Shown here in pieces: positions 1 to 6,227 of a DNA stretch of 64,000 nucleotides. A model generated the notes under the pieces. The model was not told the DNA's origin, ran no database searches, and saw only the letters and a list, made by a program, of their open reading frames with translations. Numbering within the stretch: the stretch's first letter is position 1; each line of letters opens with the position of its first letter. Made by a program: the position numbers and the translations under genes. Where the stretch lies: the NCBI RefSeq assembly GCF_003725955.1, contig NZ_QIBZ01000011.1, forward strand, positions 1 to 64,000, read 5' to 3'. The stretch comes from Slackia isoflavoniconvertens. GTDB taxonomy: Bacteria > Actinomycetota > Coriobacteriia > Coriobacteriales > Eggerthellaceae.

Positions 1-42
1 GAGTCCTACCGCGTCCGCCATGCCCTCATGCAGGAGGGCTAG
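1..42 (+). CDS. C-terminal tail of probable IstB-like transposition ATPase (partial)
   Basis: Frame 1 reads ESYRVRHALMQEG and stops at TAG 40-42, just inside the repeat-bearing end of the insertion sequence. In IS21 elements istB is the last gene and ends close to the terminal repeats, so this is probably its tail. Thirteen residues cannot prove the family; the call depends on the adjoining IS end. Confidence 0.35.
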   Translation, partial: ESYRVRHALMQEG

Positions 43-125
43 CCGCTCAGAAAGCGTGCGCACTTCCGATGCTCAGGCTGCTCAATTTCCGATGCTCTTT
101 TTGCTCAAATCCTCTTGACGAAACA
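1..125 (+). mobile_element. Right end of a probable IS21-family insertion sequence
   Basis: The first 125 bases look like the end of an insertion sequence. A short open frame closes at 42, and then come repeats of TTCCGATGCTC at 65 and 88 and of GCTCAA at 80 and 103. Multiple short terminal repeats are typical of IS21-family ends. The likely last bases are ...GACGAAACA, giving the CA-3' dinucleotide of this family at 124-125. Immediately beyond, the interrupted integrase frame resumes. The family assignment is inference from these repeats and from the residual open frame; the rest of the element lies outside the window. Confidence 0.55.
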
Positions 126-610
126 CATTGCGCTATCACGCCCTCGGAGGCCAGGCGCCCGAACGCGCCCGAGAGCCACGCGAGCACCTTGCGCGCGGTC
201 GCGGGCGAGACCGGGTTGCCGTCCTTGCCGCCCCGCGTCGCGATGCGCCGCAGAAGCGAGCTGAAGACGTACGGCCGCGCGTCCGCCACCGGCATCGACC
301 CGACGTACGGCTCGATGTAGCAGCGCAGGTAGCTCGCGTAGCCGTCGACCGTCGTCGGGCTCAACCCCAAAGCGGGGAGTCTTTCGAGGTCGTAGCGCAG
401 CAGCCCGCCCACCGTCCACGAAACTCCGCCGCTGCGGCAGAACGCCGCGATCCTGTCGAGGTCGGCCTTGGCCGCCGCGACCTCGTCCCCCGAGGCGTCG
501 GGCGGCAGGGTCCGCGAAAGGTTTCGCTTCTTTCCGGTGGCCCGGTCGATGCCCGCGTAGCAGCGGACCTCCCAGGCTCCCGTGCGCTTGTTCCGCCTGG
601 CGGTCGCCAT
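126..610 (-). pseudogene. Tyrosine integrase, N-terminal fragment truncated by the IS
   Basis: The protein starts MATARRNKRTGAWEVRCYAG, a three-stranded arm-binding domain, followed by an alpha-helical core-binding domain of about 100 residues (SPTTVDGYASYLRCYIEPYVG, then SPATARKVLAWLSGAFGRLA). It breaks after GVIAQ at 126, where IS sequence begins, so the whole catalytic domain with Arg, His and Tyr residues is missing. The 50-aa gene upstream ends in a TGATG overlap with its ATG at 610. It is the last gene of the minus-strand early operon. The rest of the gene may lie beyond the IS, left of the window. Confidence 0.8.
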
Positions 611-762
611 CAAATCGCCCCGACGCTGTGGAGGTTCACGGACTTGACCGTCACCATCGAGATTCCCGCCGCCTTCAGCGACGCGGCGTACTTGCGCGCC
701 GCCGAAAAGCTGTCGTACGCCGCGACGGGGCCGCTGCCCGTGCTCACTACCCAAATCCTCAT
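610..762 (-). CDS. Small 50-aa protein, unknown function
   Basis: This short frame reads MRIWVVSTGSGPVAAYDSFS and ends ...NLHSVGAI. It is preceded by AGGAG, overlapping the stop of the ATPase gene, and its own stop overlaps the integrase start, so it is translationally coupled on both sides. The composition is soluble, with a beta strand followed by a helix rich in Ala and Lys. I recognise no family. Tight coupling and good spacing to a ribosome binding site argue it is real. Confidence 0.6.
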   Translation of the reverse strand: MRIWVVSTGSGPVAAYDSFSAARKYAASLKAAGISMVTVKSVNLHSVGAI

Positions 763-769
763 TTCGCTC

Positions 770-1450
770 CTAACATCGCACTACTTCCGCCTGGTACTCC
801 CCGCCGCCGAACACGCGGCGCACGATCGCCTGCGCCGTGGGCTTGTCGCCGCCGCTCTCCATGAGCCGATGCCCCAATTCCTTCGGGGATTGGTACTGCG
901 TCGTGAAAAGCGTCGGCTTGCCCGAGCGGTAGCGCGCGTCGAGCACCGTGAACATCTTCTCGAGCGCGTCGGCGGTCGGCTTCTCCTTGCCCAGGTCATC
1001 GATGCACAGAATTCGGAAGCCCGCCCATTGCCCAATGGCCTGCCACTCGCTTCGCAACACGTCGTCATAGGTGGAGCGGATGCTGCGCAGCACGTCGCCA
1101 AAGGTGGCGAATCGACATAACGCGTTCGGAAGATGCGCCACCGATTCGGCCAGGATGGCGCATGCGACCTCGGTCTTCCCCGCGCCCGAATCGCCCATCA
1201 CGACGAGGTTGCGCGGCGAGCCGTCCCAGGCGCTCTCGGCCCATCGGCGGGCGCGAGCCGGCGCGACGTCGAACGGAGTGCGCTCGAAGATGCTCGGCAT
1301 CCCCACCGCGATCACCTTGCGGCGCGCTTCGAGGGCGCGCTCGGCGGCGATCGCGGCGTCGATTTCGGCCTGGCGCTCGGGCGTTATCGAGGCGCGGATT
1401 GCCGCGATGCGCTCGGTGATATCGTCAATCGAAGTCCCAATCCGATTCAT
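770..1450 (-). CDS. DnaC/IstB-type AAA+ ATPase, probable helicase loader
   Basis: A 226-aa AAA+ protein with Walker A GDSGAGKT near residues 86-93, Walker B ILCIDDLG near 150, and a sensor-like LFTTQYQSP. The N-terminal 50 residues are helical and charged. DnaC-like loaders deliver replicative helicase to a phage or plasmid origin. Its start overlaps the end of the replisome organizer gene by 26 bases, the usual order in phage replication modules. An IstB role is less likely, because no IstA transposase accompanies it and it sits inside the early operon. Confidence 0.8.
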   Translation of the reverse strand: MNRIGTSIDDITERIAAIRASITPERQAEIDAAIAAERALEARRKVIAVGMPSIFERTPFDVAPARARRWAESAWDGSPRNLVVMGDSGAGKTEVACAILAESVAHLPNALCRFATFGDVLRSIRSTYDDVLRSEWQAIGQWAGFRILCIDDLGKEKPTADALEKMFTVLDARYRSGKPTLFTTQYQSPKELGHRLMESGGDKPTAQAIVRRVFGGGEYQAEVVRC

Positions 1451-2141
1451 CGGATGCCACCCCCTCGCCCTCGTTGAGGTACTCCTCGAACTTCGCGCCG
1501 AACAGCGTCGACGGCCGTATGAACTTCGCCATGTCGGAATCCGCCCATTGCTCCTGCTTCGCCGCGACGACCTTGCGCACGTCGGCGACGGTGCGGCCCG
1601 AGTCGTAGATGCGGCGAAGGTCGAGCCAGTCCTTTCCGCCCGAGGAGCGGTAGTCCTTGCCGGTGACGGCGTTGAAGGCGTCGATGCACTCGGCGGCGAA
1701 CCGCTCGAACTCGCCCGGCTCGTCGCTCGGCAGGTCGTCGGGGTCGACGAAGCCGAGCGCGCGGAATTCCCGCGAGTCCCCCTCCGGGGGGTTTGGGGGG
1801 ATAGAAGACACGTCAGTGTCTTCTTCTCTATCTCTTTCTCCCTCTTTAATAGGAAGGCTCGATTTTGATTCGCTTTCGATATCGTTTTGATTCGCGTTTG
1901 ATTTCGTTTTGTTCCGCTTTCGATTCGCCCGCGGCTTCGGCCGCGACGACGCCTCGGAGCGCGATTTCGCGATAAGGACGCGCTCCTTGCATGTGAGGAA
2001 GACGGCCAGCGCGGCCCCCTTGAGCGGCGCTTCCGTGCCGTCGAAATAGAGCTGCGCGAGAGCGCCGACTACCTCGTCGCGCTGCTTGCGCGGGAGCACC
2101 GACGCGCCTTCCCACATGTCGTCTTGCAGGTAAAATCCCAT
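1425..2141 (-). CDS. Phage replisome organizer-like protein (Phg_2220_C-type C-terminus)
   Basis: A 238-aa protein. The N-terminal 60 residues (MGFYLQDDMWEGASVLPRKQ) resemble the DUF6291-like head found in phage replication proteins. A low-complexity Lys/Asn/Ser linker follows at about 65-120, and the C-terminus (VTGKDYRSSG...FIRPSTLFGAKFEEYLN) matches the conserved phage C-terminal domain of replisome organizers. It is expected to bind the element's origin and recruit the DnaC-like ATPase encoded downstream. The linker is AT-richer than either end. The assignment is by remembered domain pattern. Confidence 0.7.
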   Translation of the reverse strand: MGFYLQDDMWEGASVLPRKQRDEVVGALAQLYFDGTEAPLKGAALAVFLTCKERVLIAKSRSEASSRPKPRANRKRNKTKSNANQNDIESESKSSLPIKEGERDREEDTDVSSIPPNPPEGDSREFRALGFVDPDDLPSDEPGEFERFAAECIDAFNAVTGKDYRSSGGKDWLDLRRIYDSGRTVADVRKVVAAKQEQWADSDMAKFIRPSTLFGAKFEEYLNEGEGVASDESDWDFD

Positions 2142-2150
2142 GCCGGACCT

Positions 2151-2372
2151 CTAAAGGACGATGCCCAGCAGGAGCACCCAGCCGACGCCCGCCATGGCTA
2201 TTCCGAGCGAGCCCAAAAGCCGGCGGGGCGTCGATGCGCCCTCGAACAGCTCGCCCGCGCCGAGCGCCCGCGCGGCGAATCGCGCATCGTCGGCGAACGT
2301 GGTAGAATCTTCGGTGCTTTTTTGAGCCGCGCCCGCCTGGCTACCAACCTTGGGCGCGTTATTTTTTTTCAT
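2151..2372 (-). CDS. Small 73-aa protein with C-terminal membrane helix
   Basis: It begins MKKNNAPKVGSQAGAA and ends with a hydrophobic segment, LLGSLGIAMAGVGWVLLLGIVL, that would anchor it in the membrane. The ATG at 2372 lies inside the end of the upstream HTH gene, with GGAGAAGAAG as its ribosome binding site, implying coupling. Its first 14 codons repeat almost exactly at 3039-3080, at the start of another small ORF. No known family. Confidence 0.5.
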   Translation of the reverse strand: MKKNNAPKVGSQAGAAQKSTEDSTTFADDARFAARALGAGELFEGASTPRRLLGSLGIAMAGVGWVLLLGIVL

Positions 2373-2559
2373 CTTCTTCTCCAATCAAATCCTCCACAGT
2401 GCACCCGAGGCACCGGGCAACCTTCGCAACCTGCCGCGCAGGCGAACCGCCCACTCCCTTGGCTTCCATCTTCTTAACGGTGCGAGACGATATGCCCGCC
2501 GCCTCGGCCAGTTGCTCCTGCGTCATCAGCGCGTAGGCCCTTCGCTTTTTCAACGACAT
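2359..2559 (-). CDS. XRE-family helix-turn-helix protein, 66 aa
   Basis: MSLKKRRAYALMTQEQLAEA begins a compact Cro/C1-type HTH. The recognition helix region is AAGISSRTVKKMEAKG, and the domain closes with the typical VAKVARCLGCTVEDLIG. The start at 2559 has AAAGG seven bases upstream; an in-frame ATG at 2580 is possible. A short dyad at 2582-2595 lies just upstream and could be its own operator. It heads the replication part of the early operon, so it may time expression of the replisome genes. Confidence 0.75.
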   Translation of the reverse strand: MSLKKRRAYALMTQEQLAEAAGISSRTVKKMEAKGVGGSPARQVAKVARCLGCTVEDLIGEEDEKK

Positions 2560-2581
2560 CCGACACCTTTCCGTTTCCATT

Positions 2582-2595
2582 CCGTTTACAAACGG
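2582..2595. promoter_or_regulatory. Dyad CCGTTT-AC-AAACGG, candidate operator
   Basis: A perfect 6-bp inverted repeat with a two-base centre lies 23 bases upstream of the HTH start at 2559. A further CCGTTT half-site lies at 2571-2576. Position and symmetry suit an autoregulatory operator, but no protein footprint can be inferred from sequence alone. Confidence 0.35.
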
Positions 2596-2639
2596 GAAGT
2601 ACCATGCACTAACATCGAACGCGCCCAAAACACACTCTG

Positions 2640-3032
2640 ATTCGTTGGAGGTGGTCTTTTTGGCCAACGTTTTGAGCACGAGGCCCATGTGAGTCGTCTG
2701 GGCCTTGCGGGTGGCTCCGCATAAGCCGGATGGACAAAGCCGGGGGTGCTGAACCCCGGGCGGCGTCGCATCGCCACGGGGAGACGGAACTCCAGCGTCG
2801 GGCGCCCGGCAAGCGTCATAGGCCGAAGGCCGCACGGCCCAGGCAATCTGGAGGTGCTAATCGCGCCCCGGCGAGGAATGGCGATGCGGGCTAGCGCCGT
2901 GCGCAGCATGGCAAAAAGCCCTTCGTGGAAAACGGCGGGTCAGCAACCGCCCTCTGCCCGCGATGCCCGCAGGCTCGCGCCTGCGGGGCCAGCACTGCCG
3001 CCGCCCGGTTGGCCGCCGGGCGGCGTTTTCTT
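2640..3032 (+). ncRNA. Candidate large structured RNA on the plus strand, with terminator
   Basis: About 390 bases with no convincing gene fold into a string of strong hairpins on the plus strand. They include CGTTGG/CCAACG (2643-2669), AGGCCCA/TGGGCCT (2681-2705), GCGG/CCGC (2707-2720), CCGGGG/CCCCGG (2740-2759), a 9-bp stem with TCGC loop (2966-2987) and a final 10-bp GC stem (2999-3025) followed by TTTTCTTTC. The last hairpin has the polarity of a plus-strand terminator, opposite to the surrounding early operon. I see no convincing promoter and no match to a known RNA class. It could instead be a replication origin or merely GC-rich spacer. Confidence 0.35.
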
Positions 3033-3091
3033 TCAAAGGCCGCGCCAGCCTGGCTACCAACCTTGGGCGCGTTATTTTTTCCTGGAATCAT
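2891..3091 (-). CDS. Doubtful 66-aa ORF coupled to the excisionase-like gene
   Basis: The ATG at 3091 overlaps the TGA of the preceding gene (ATGA), which favours translation. It reads MIPGKNNAPKVGSQAGAA, sharing the KNNAPKVGSQAGAA start of the 2151-2372 protein through a 42-base direct repeat. Beyond the repeat, the sequence is Arg/Ala/Pro-rich and runs antisense through the structured region. It is probably a truncated relic of a duplicated gene. Confidence 0.3.
   Translation of the reverse strand: MIPGKNNAPKVGSQAGAAFERKRRPAANRAAAVLAPQARACGHRGQRAVADPPFSTKGFLPCCARR
2999..3030 (+). terminator. Intrinsic terminator (plus strand)
   Basis: A 10-bp perfect stem CGCCGCCCGG/CCGGGCGGCG with a 7-base loop is followed by TTTTC. 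The U-tract polarity shows it would stop transcription coming from the left, where no plus-strand gene is seen. Confidence 0.65.
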
Positions 3092-3390
3092 TCGCCTACT
3101 CCGATCCATTCCTCGAACCATTCCATCTTCACGAGCGTCAACCGCTCGCACCCCTTCGGCATCGCCGTCTTGAGGTCTCCCCTGCGCGCCGCCGCGTAGA
3201 GCGCCGACTTCGGCACGCCGCAGAATTCGGCAAGCTGCGGGATTGTGTAGTACGTCTGCGATTGCCCTTCCATCTCCGTCCTCCTTTCCGCCATTGACGC
3301 CGCCGGCACGTCGCGCGCCGCGTGCACCACGACGACGCCCCTGTCGAACTCACGGCGGGTCTCTCCCGCCGGGAACGCCGCGTCATCCAT
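3088..3390 (-). CDS. Excisionase-like (MerR/Xis-type) DNA-binding protein
   Basis: The C-terminal 60 residues, MEGQSQTYYTIPQLAEFCGV onward, form a winged-helix excisionase domain (TIPQLAEFCGVPKSALYAAA, then GCERLTLVKMEWFEEWI). The ATG at 3390 has GAGGCGA upstream and adds 39 residues including FPAGETRREFDRGVVVV. A second start at 3273 has a stronger AGGAGG site and would give the bare 61-aa domain. Xis-type proteins bend DNA at attachment sites to direct excision. The next ORF overlaps by ATGA. Confidence 0.65.
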   Translation of the reverse strand: MDDAAFPAGETRREFDRGVVVVHAARDVPAASMAERRTEMEGQSQTYYTIPQLAEFCGVPKSALYAAARRGDLKTAMPKGCERLTLVKMEWFEEWIGVGE

Positions 3391-3398
3391 GGCTCGCC

Positions 3399-3485
3399 TC
3401 ACTTCCCGCCCAGCATCCCGCCGAAACCTATTCCGAACAGGAACACGCACAGCAGGAACAGCGCGAACGCCAAATCCGGATCCAT
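3399..3485 (-). CDS. 28-aa single-span membrane peptide
   Basis: The frame MDPDLAFALFLLCVFLFGIG, ending ...FGGMLGGK, is one hydrophobic helix with acidic head and basic tail. The ribosome binding site AGGGGG lies six bases before the ATG. It is the second of two adjacent 28-codon membrane ORFs in the early operon, each preceded by the same GGTTTCGATG context. Such tiny membrane proteins are common in phage early regions, but I cannot assign a function. Confidence 0.5.
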   Translation of the reverse strand: MDPDLAFALFLLCVFLFGIGFGGMLGGK

Positions 3486-3494
3486 CGAAACCCC

Positions 3495-3581
3495 CTAACG
3501 CCTTCGCCATGCCCCGCTTGCGAGCCAGCCGATTACCAGCCCCGCGCCCGCGTACGCGGCGCATGCTATGATTTGCCTCAT
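3495..3581 (-). CDS. 28-aa single-span membrane peptide
   Basis: The frame MRQIIACAAYAGAGLVIGWL, ending ...ASGAWRRR, is a hydrophobic helix with a basic C-terminus. It lies only 29 bases from the divergent plus-strand gene at 3611. It shares its leader (GGTTTCGATG) with the neighbouring 28-aa ORF. Length and topology suggest a small membrane effector; no family is recognised. Confidence 0.45.
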   Translation of the reverse strand: MRQIIACAAYAGAGLVIGWLASGAWRRR

Positions 3582-3610
3582 CGAAACCACCGACCTTCCA
3601 GGGAGCAGCC

Positions 3611-4252
3611 GTGAAAGCCATCCAATACCTCAAGCAGAACGCGCTCGGCATAGCCGCTTTCTTCGGCTTCAGCGGCGCGACCCTTTTCGCCTTGCTCGGC
3701 GAAGGCTCGTGCATGGCGGCCGAATACCCGGCTCCCGCCGCGGCCTTGGCGGTTGCCGCCTTGTGCCTCGGCGCCTGCATCGGCAACGCCGTCGCCAAGC
3801 GCCGAGCCAGAAAGGAGCTGCAGGCCGAGCGCGAGCGCCTTGAAGCCGAAATCGAGTCGGCGAAGGCTTCGTGCGCCAAGCGGCTCGCCGCCGCGCAGGC
3901 CGCCTACGGCCAAGCCGTCGAAGAGCTCCGCGCCGAATCCGGCCAGGCGCTCGCCGACCTGCAGGCCGACTACGATGCCCTGACGAGCAAGCGCGCCGCC
4001 AAGCTCGACAAGCTTGCGCGAACGTTCTCGTGCATGCCCGAATCCAGCAAGAAGCTCGTGGCCGAGGCGCTGGATAACGGGGAATGCATCGTGACGGTGG
4101 CCGATATGCCTCGCCTTAACGCGGCCGCCGCTTTGGCGGAAAAGGGCATTTTCTGGTCCCCTAGAACCGCAAGCGACCGGTTCCCCATACACATCAGCCC
4201 CGAATACGTCACCGAAATCCGCGAGCACCGCTCGGAATGGCTTGGGATGTAG
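3611..4252 (+). CDS. Membrane-anchored coiled-coil protein, superinfection-exclusion-like
   Basis: A 213-aa protein starting at GTG 3611 after GGGAG. It has two hydrophobic segments (about residues 12-30 and 38-60), a long charged coiled coil (about 65-135) and a C-terminal domain ending WSPRTASDRFPIHISPEYVT. This layout resembles super-infection exclusion protein B-like prophage products, which sit in the inner membrane and block related phages. It is transcribed against the early operon and would be available in the lysogenic state. The functional label is inference from topology and location. Confidence 0.5.
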   Translation: MKAIQYLKQNALGIAAFFGFSGATLFALLGEGSCMAAEYPAPAAALAVAALCLGACIGNAVAKRRARKELQAERERLEAEIESAKASCAKRLAAAQAAYGQAVEELRAESGQALADLQADYDALTSKRAAKLDKLARTFSCMPESSKKLVAEALDNGECIVTVADMPRLNAAAALAEKGIFWSPRTASDRFPIHISPEYVTEIREHRSEWLGM

Positions 4253-4408
4253 CATCGGCATCCTCCTTTCCTTCCGTTTCGATGCCGCCGCCGGTCGGCG
4301 CCCGCCCCGTGGCCGTCTGCACCCGGCCATGCGGCGCCGGAGGTTCACGCGAAAGCGCCTCGGGATGGGCGCCCACCGGCGGCGGCAGGAATTCAATGCA
4401 GCGCGTTG

Positions 4409-4618
4409 CTAAGCGTTGACGTGCTCCGGTGATTCTTCGAGCAGTTCATATGGCGACACGTCGTACAGCTTCGCCATCTTCACCAGATTCGAGCCAAGTG
4501 GTTCAGCTTCTCCGCTCTCCCATCGAAGGATGGCATTCTCATGCACCCCGATAAGATGCGCCGCTTGCTTCGCCGTGAGGCCCTTCGATATTCGGGCCAG
4601 TCGCATTTTGGTTCTCAA
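4409..4618 (-). CDS. Cro-like XRE helix-turn-helix protein, first gene of the early operon
   Basis: A 69-aa HTH protein: MRTKMRLARISKGLTAKQAA, then HLIGVHENAILRWESGEAEP and a YDVSPYELL closing helix. It is divergent from the S24 repressor gene, with the operator repeats between them, the arrangement of Cro and CI in lambdoid phages. A TTTACA-16-TATAAT promoter (4686 to 4659, minus strand) reads into it. It probably competes with the repressor at the same operators. Confidence 0.75.
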   Translation of the reverse strand: MRTKMRLARISKGLTAKQAAHLIGVHENAILRWESGEAEPLGSNLVKMAKLYDVSPYELLEESPEHVNA

Positions 4619-4629
4619 CTTAGCCTCCT

Positions 4630-4700
4630 AACATCATTTCCGTGTGTTGATGTTTGCTATTATAACAACATTTCCGTGTTTGTAAACAACATTTTTGTGT
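4630..4700 (+). promoter_or_regulatory. Three direct operator repeats, consensus AACANCATTTYYGTGT
   Basis: Sixteen-base repeats occur at 4630-4645, 4664-4679 and 4685-4700. The first two differ by one base and the third by two (TT for CC). They fill the intergenic space between the Cro-like gene and the S24 repressor and overlap the early promoter. Multiple near-identical sites are typical of phage repressor control. Which protein prefers which site cannot be told from sequence. Confidence 0.6.
4659..4686 (-). promoter_or_regulatory. Early-operon promoter TTTACA-16 bp-TATAAT
   Basis: On the minus strand the -35 is TTTACA (4686-4681) and the -10 is TATAAT (4664-4659), with 16-bp spacing. Operator repeat 2 (4664-4679) fills the spacer and operator 3 begins at the -35 edge, so a bound repressor would block polymerase. 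Confidence 0.65.
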
Positions 4701-4735
4701 GGGAAAATACAACTCAACCGAGTAAGGAGGTGCCA

Positions 4736-5365
4736 GTGTTTAACTACAAGATTGCCGAAGCACGCGTGGCGAAAGGGTTGACGCAAGCCGAGCTTGCAAA
4801 GCAGATAGGCACAACGCAGCAACAGATTGCCCGTTACGAGAGCGGCAGCAATGACGTTAAATCGAGCGTATTGCTGAAGATTAGCGAGGCGTTAGGCGTA
4901 ACGCTGACGTACCTTTTGGGAATGGATAACGTGGCCATTCCATCGAACAACATGGTGGACGTTCCCCTGTACGGAGCCATTGCCGCCGGCACGCCCATCG
5001 AGATGACGCCGGTCGAAAACACGCAGCCCATTCCCGCCAAGGTGTACGAGCTGCACCCCAACGCCTTCCTTTTGAAGGTGGAGGGCAACAGCATGAACCG
5101 AGTGCTACCCAACGGAAGCTACGCCCTCATCGACCCGTGCAAAACCGTGGAACGCGACGGGGCGCCGTACGCCGTGTGTGTGAACGGCTACGACGCCACC
5201 ATCAAGCGCGTGCGCAAGCTGAACAACGGATTCCAGCTCGTGCCAGACAGCACTGACCCGACCTACGAGACGAAGACATACAACTACAACGAGCCAGAGA
5301 CGCAGACCATCACGGTGATAGGCCGCGTCGTCTACTACGTGCTGCCGTTCGATTGGGAGTTTTAG
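4736..5365 (+). CDS. S24-family (CI/LexA-type) phage repressor
   Basis: A 209-aa repressor starting at GTG 4736, five bases after AAGGAGG. Residues 1-62 are an XRE HTH (LTQAELAKQIGTTQQQIARY). The C-terminal domain is a LexA-type self-cleaving peptidase: cleavage site A84-G85 in AIAAGTP, nucleophile Ser119 in EGNSMN, general base Lys157 in DATIKR. DNA damage would trigger autocleavage and derepress the early promoter. It is the likely lysogeny switch of this element and suggests the switch is intact. Confidence 0.85.
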   Translation: MFNYKIAEARVAKGLTQAELAKQIGTTQQQIARYESGSNDVKSSVLLKISEALGVTLTYLLGMDNVAIPSNNMVDVPLYGAIAAGTPIEMTPVENTQPIPAKVYELHPNAFLLKVEGNSMNRVLPNGSYALIDPCKTVERDGAPYAVCVNGYDATIKRVRKLNNGFQLVPDSTDPTYETKTYNYNEPETQTITVIGRVVYYVLPFDWEF

Positions 5366-5378
5366 GAGATGAGTACAA

Positions 5379-5873
5379 GTGGGACTTTTCCGACTCTTGT
5401 TTGGCAACGATTCGGTACGCGAAATCCATGACGAGGCTCATCGCAGCCAATACGACTACGACGTGCTCGAGATCAAAAGAACGTGGCTTTACACAACCGA
5501 GTACGGCAAGATTGGCAGTTTCGACCCCAAGGGCAATATATTCCTCGATTACAACGTCGAAAACGCCTGCCGGATTCGATGCGAAACGTATCTCGCCGGT
5601 TTTCTATCCGAGATTGCAGCGGACACAATAGCCCTAAGCATCGTACGCGTCAGAGACATTAAGGATGGACACGGCCTTGAATGGAGTAGCAGTGGCCAAT
5701 TCGCGGTGGTTGACAATACGGGGGCACTTTATGGAATGATTTACGACTACGACGCAAAAAAGCACAAGCTTCGACCTGGCGATAAGATAAAGGTGGCAGT
5801 ATCTAGACCGCCTTGGACGACTGGCCGTACGGTGTTATGGGTGATAGGAAAAATTGAACCCGATAAAGAATAG
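5379..5873 (+). CDS. Unknown 164-aa protein downstream of the repressor
   Basis: It starts at GTG 5379, with GGAG overlapping the end of the repressor gene, so the two are probably co-transcribed. The sequence is mixed alpha/beta without membrane segments (MGLFRLLFGNDSVREIHDEA; later KKHKLRPGDKIKVAVSRPPW). The region is visibly AT-richer than the flanking early genes. Lysogeny operons often carry cargo at this position, such as exclusion or toxin genes, but nothing here identifies one. Confidence 0.55.
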   Translation: MGLFRLLFGNDSVREIHDEAHRSQYDYDVLEIKRTWLYTTEYGKIGSFDPKGNIFLDYNVENACRIRCETYLAGFLSEIAADTIALSIVRVRDIKDGHGLEWSSSGQFAVVDNTGALYGMIYDYDAKKHKLRPGDKIKVAVSRPPWTTGRTVLWVIGKIEPDKE

Positions 5874-5891
5874 GCACATCTAGGCTCGGTT

Positions 5892-5970
5892 TGCTACAAT
5901 CAAAAGCAATCGAGCCGAAGGTAGCGGCGTCCGCAAGGGCGGTCGTTTAAATCCTTCGGCCTTTTTGTTT
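5892..5970 (+). ncRNA. Candidate small RNA with extended -10 promoter and terminator
   Basis: An extended -10 element TGCTACAAT at 5892-5900 would start transcription near 5907. The product would end in the hairpin GCCGAAGG (5914-5921)/CCTTCGGC (5953-5960) followed by CTTTTTGTTT, giving a 60-odd-base RNA. A competing hairpin GGCTCG (5883-5888)/CGAGCC (5911-5916) overlaps the first arm, so for transcripts reading through from the upstream gene the element could act as an attenuator. No -35 is clear. Confidence 0.4.
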
Positions 5971-5987
5971 CGCCAAATGTCCATCGG

Positions 5988-6227
5988 TTAGAGGGCATCT
6001 TTGTCGTAGCCGGCGAGGATGTGGCGGCCGGCTTCGTCGGTAACCGTTGAACCGTCGAAAAGCGACATGGGGTTGCCCACCTGTTGCAGCTGGACGAGCG
6101 GCACGACCCGGCCGAACTTGACCTTCTCGCCAAGGCCGACCACCTGCACCATGTCGCCGCGCTCGCGCGATCGCAGTCCGTCGAGAAGTCGAATCTCGCC
6201 GCCGGTGCGCTCGTCATAGATTTTCAT
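5988..6227 (-). CDS. Unknown 79-aa protein, paralogue of its upstream neighbour
   Basis: The protein starts MKIYDERTGGEIRLLDGLRS and shares LRSxERGDxVxVVxxG with the product of the adjacent gene. Its ATG overlaps that gene's TGA (ATGA). Both starts share the leader ACAGAATGCGAGGC, so the pair arose by tandem duplication. Small, soluble, mostly beta by pattern. No family recognised. Confidence 0.55.
   Translation of the reverse strand: MKIYDERTGGEIRLLDGLRSRERGDMVQVVGLGEKVKFGRVVPLVQLQQVGNPMSLFDGSTVTDEAGRHILAGYDKDAL

Noticed and set aside
2746-3297. 183-codon plus-strand frame across the structured region
   Set aside because: It crosses a strong terminator and the excisionase-like gene, has no ribosome binding site and is Arg/Pro/Ala-rich.
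3578-4242. Minus-strand frame opposite the exclusion-like gene, preceded by AAAGGAGG
   Set aside because: The ribosome-binding-like sequence is tempting, but the protein is Gly/Arg/Leu-rich without pattern and the plus-strand frame has clear TM and coiled-coil structure.
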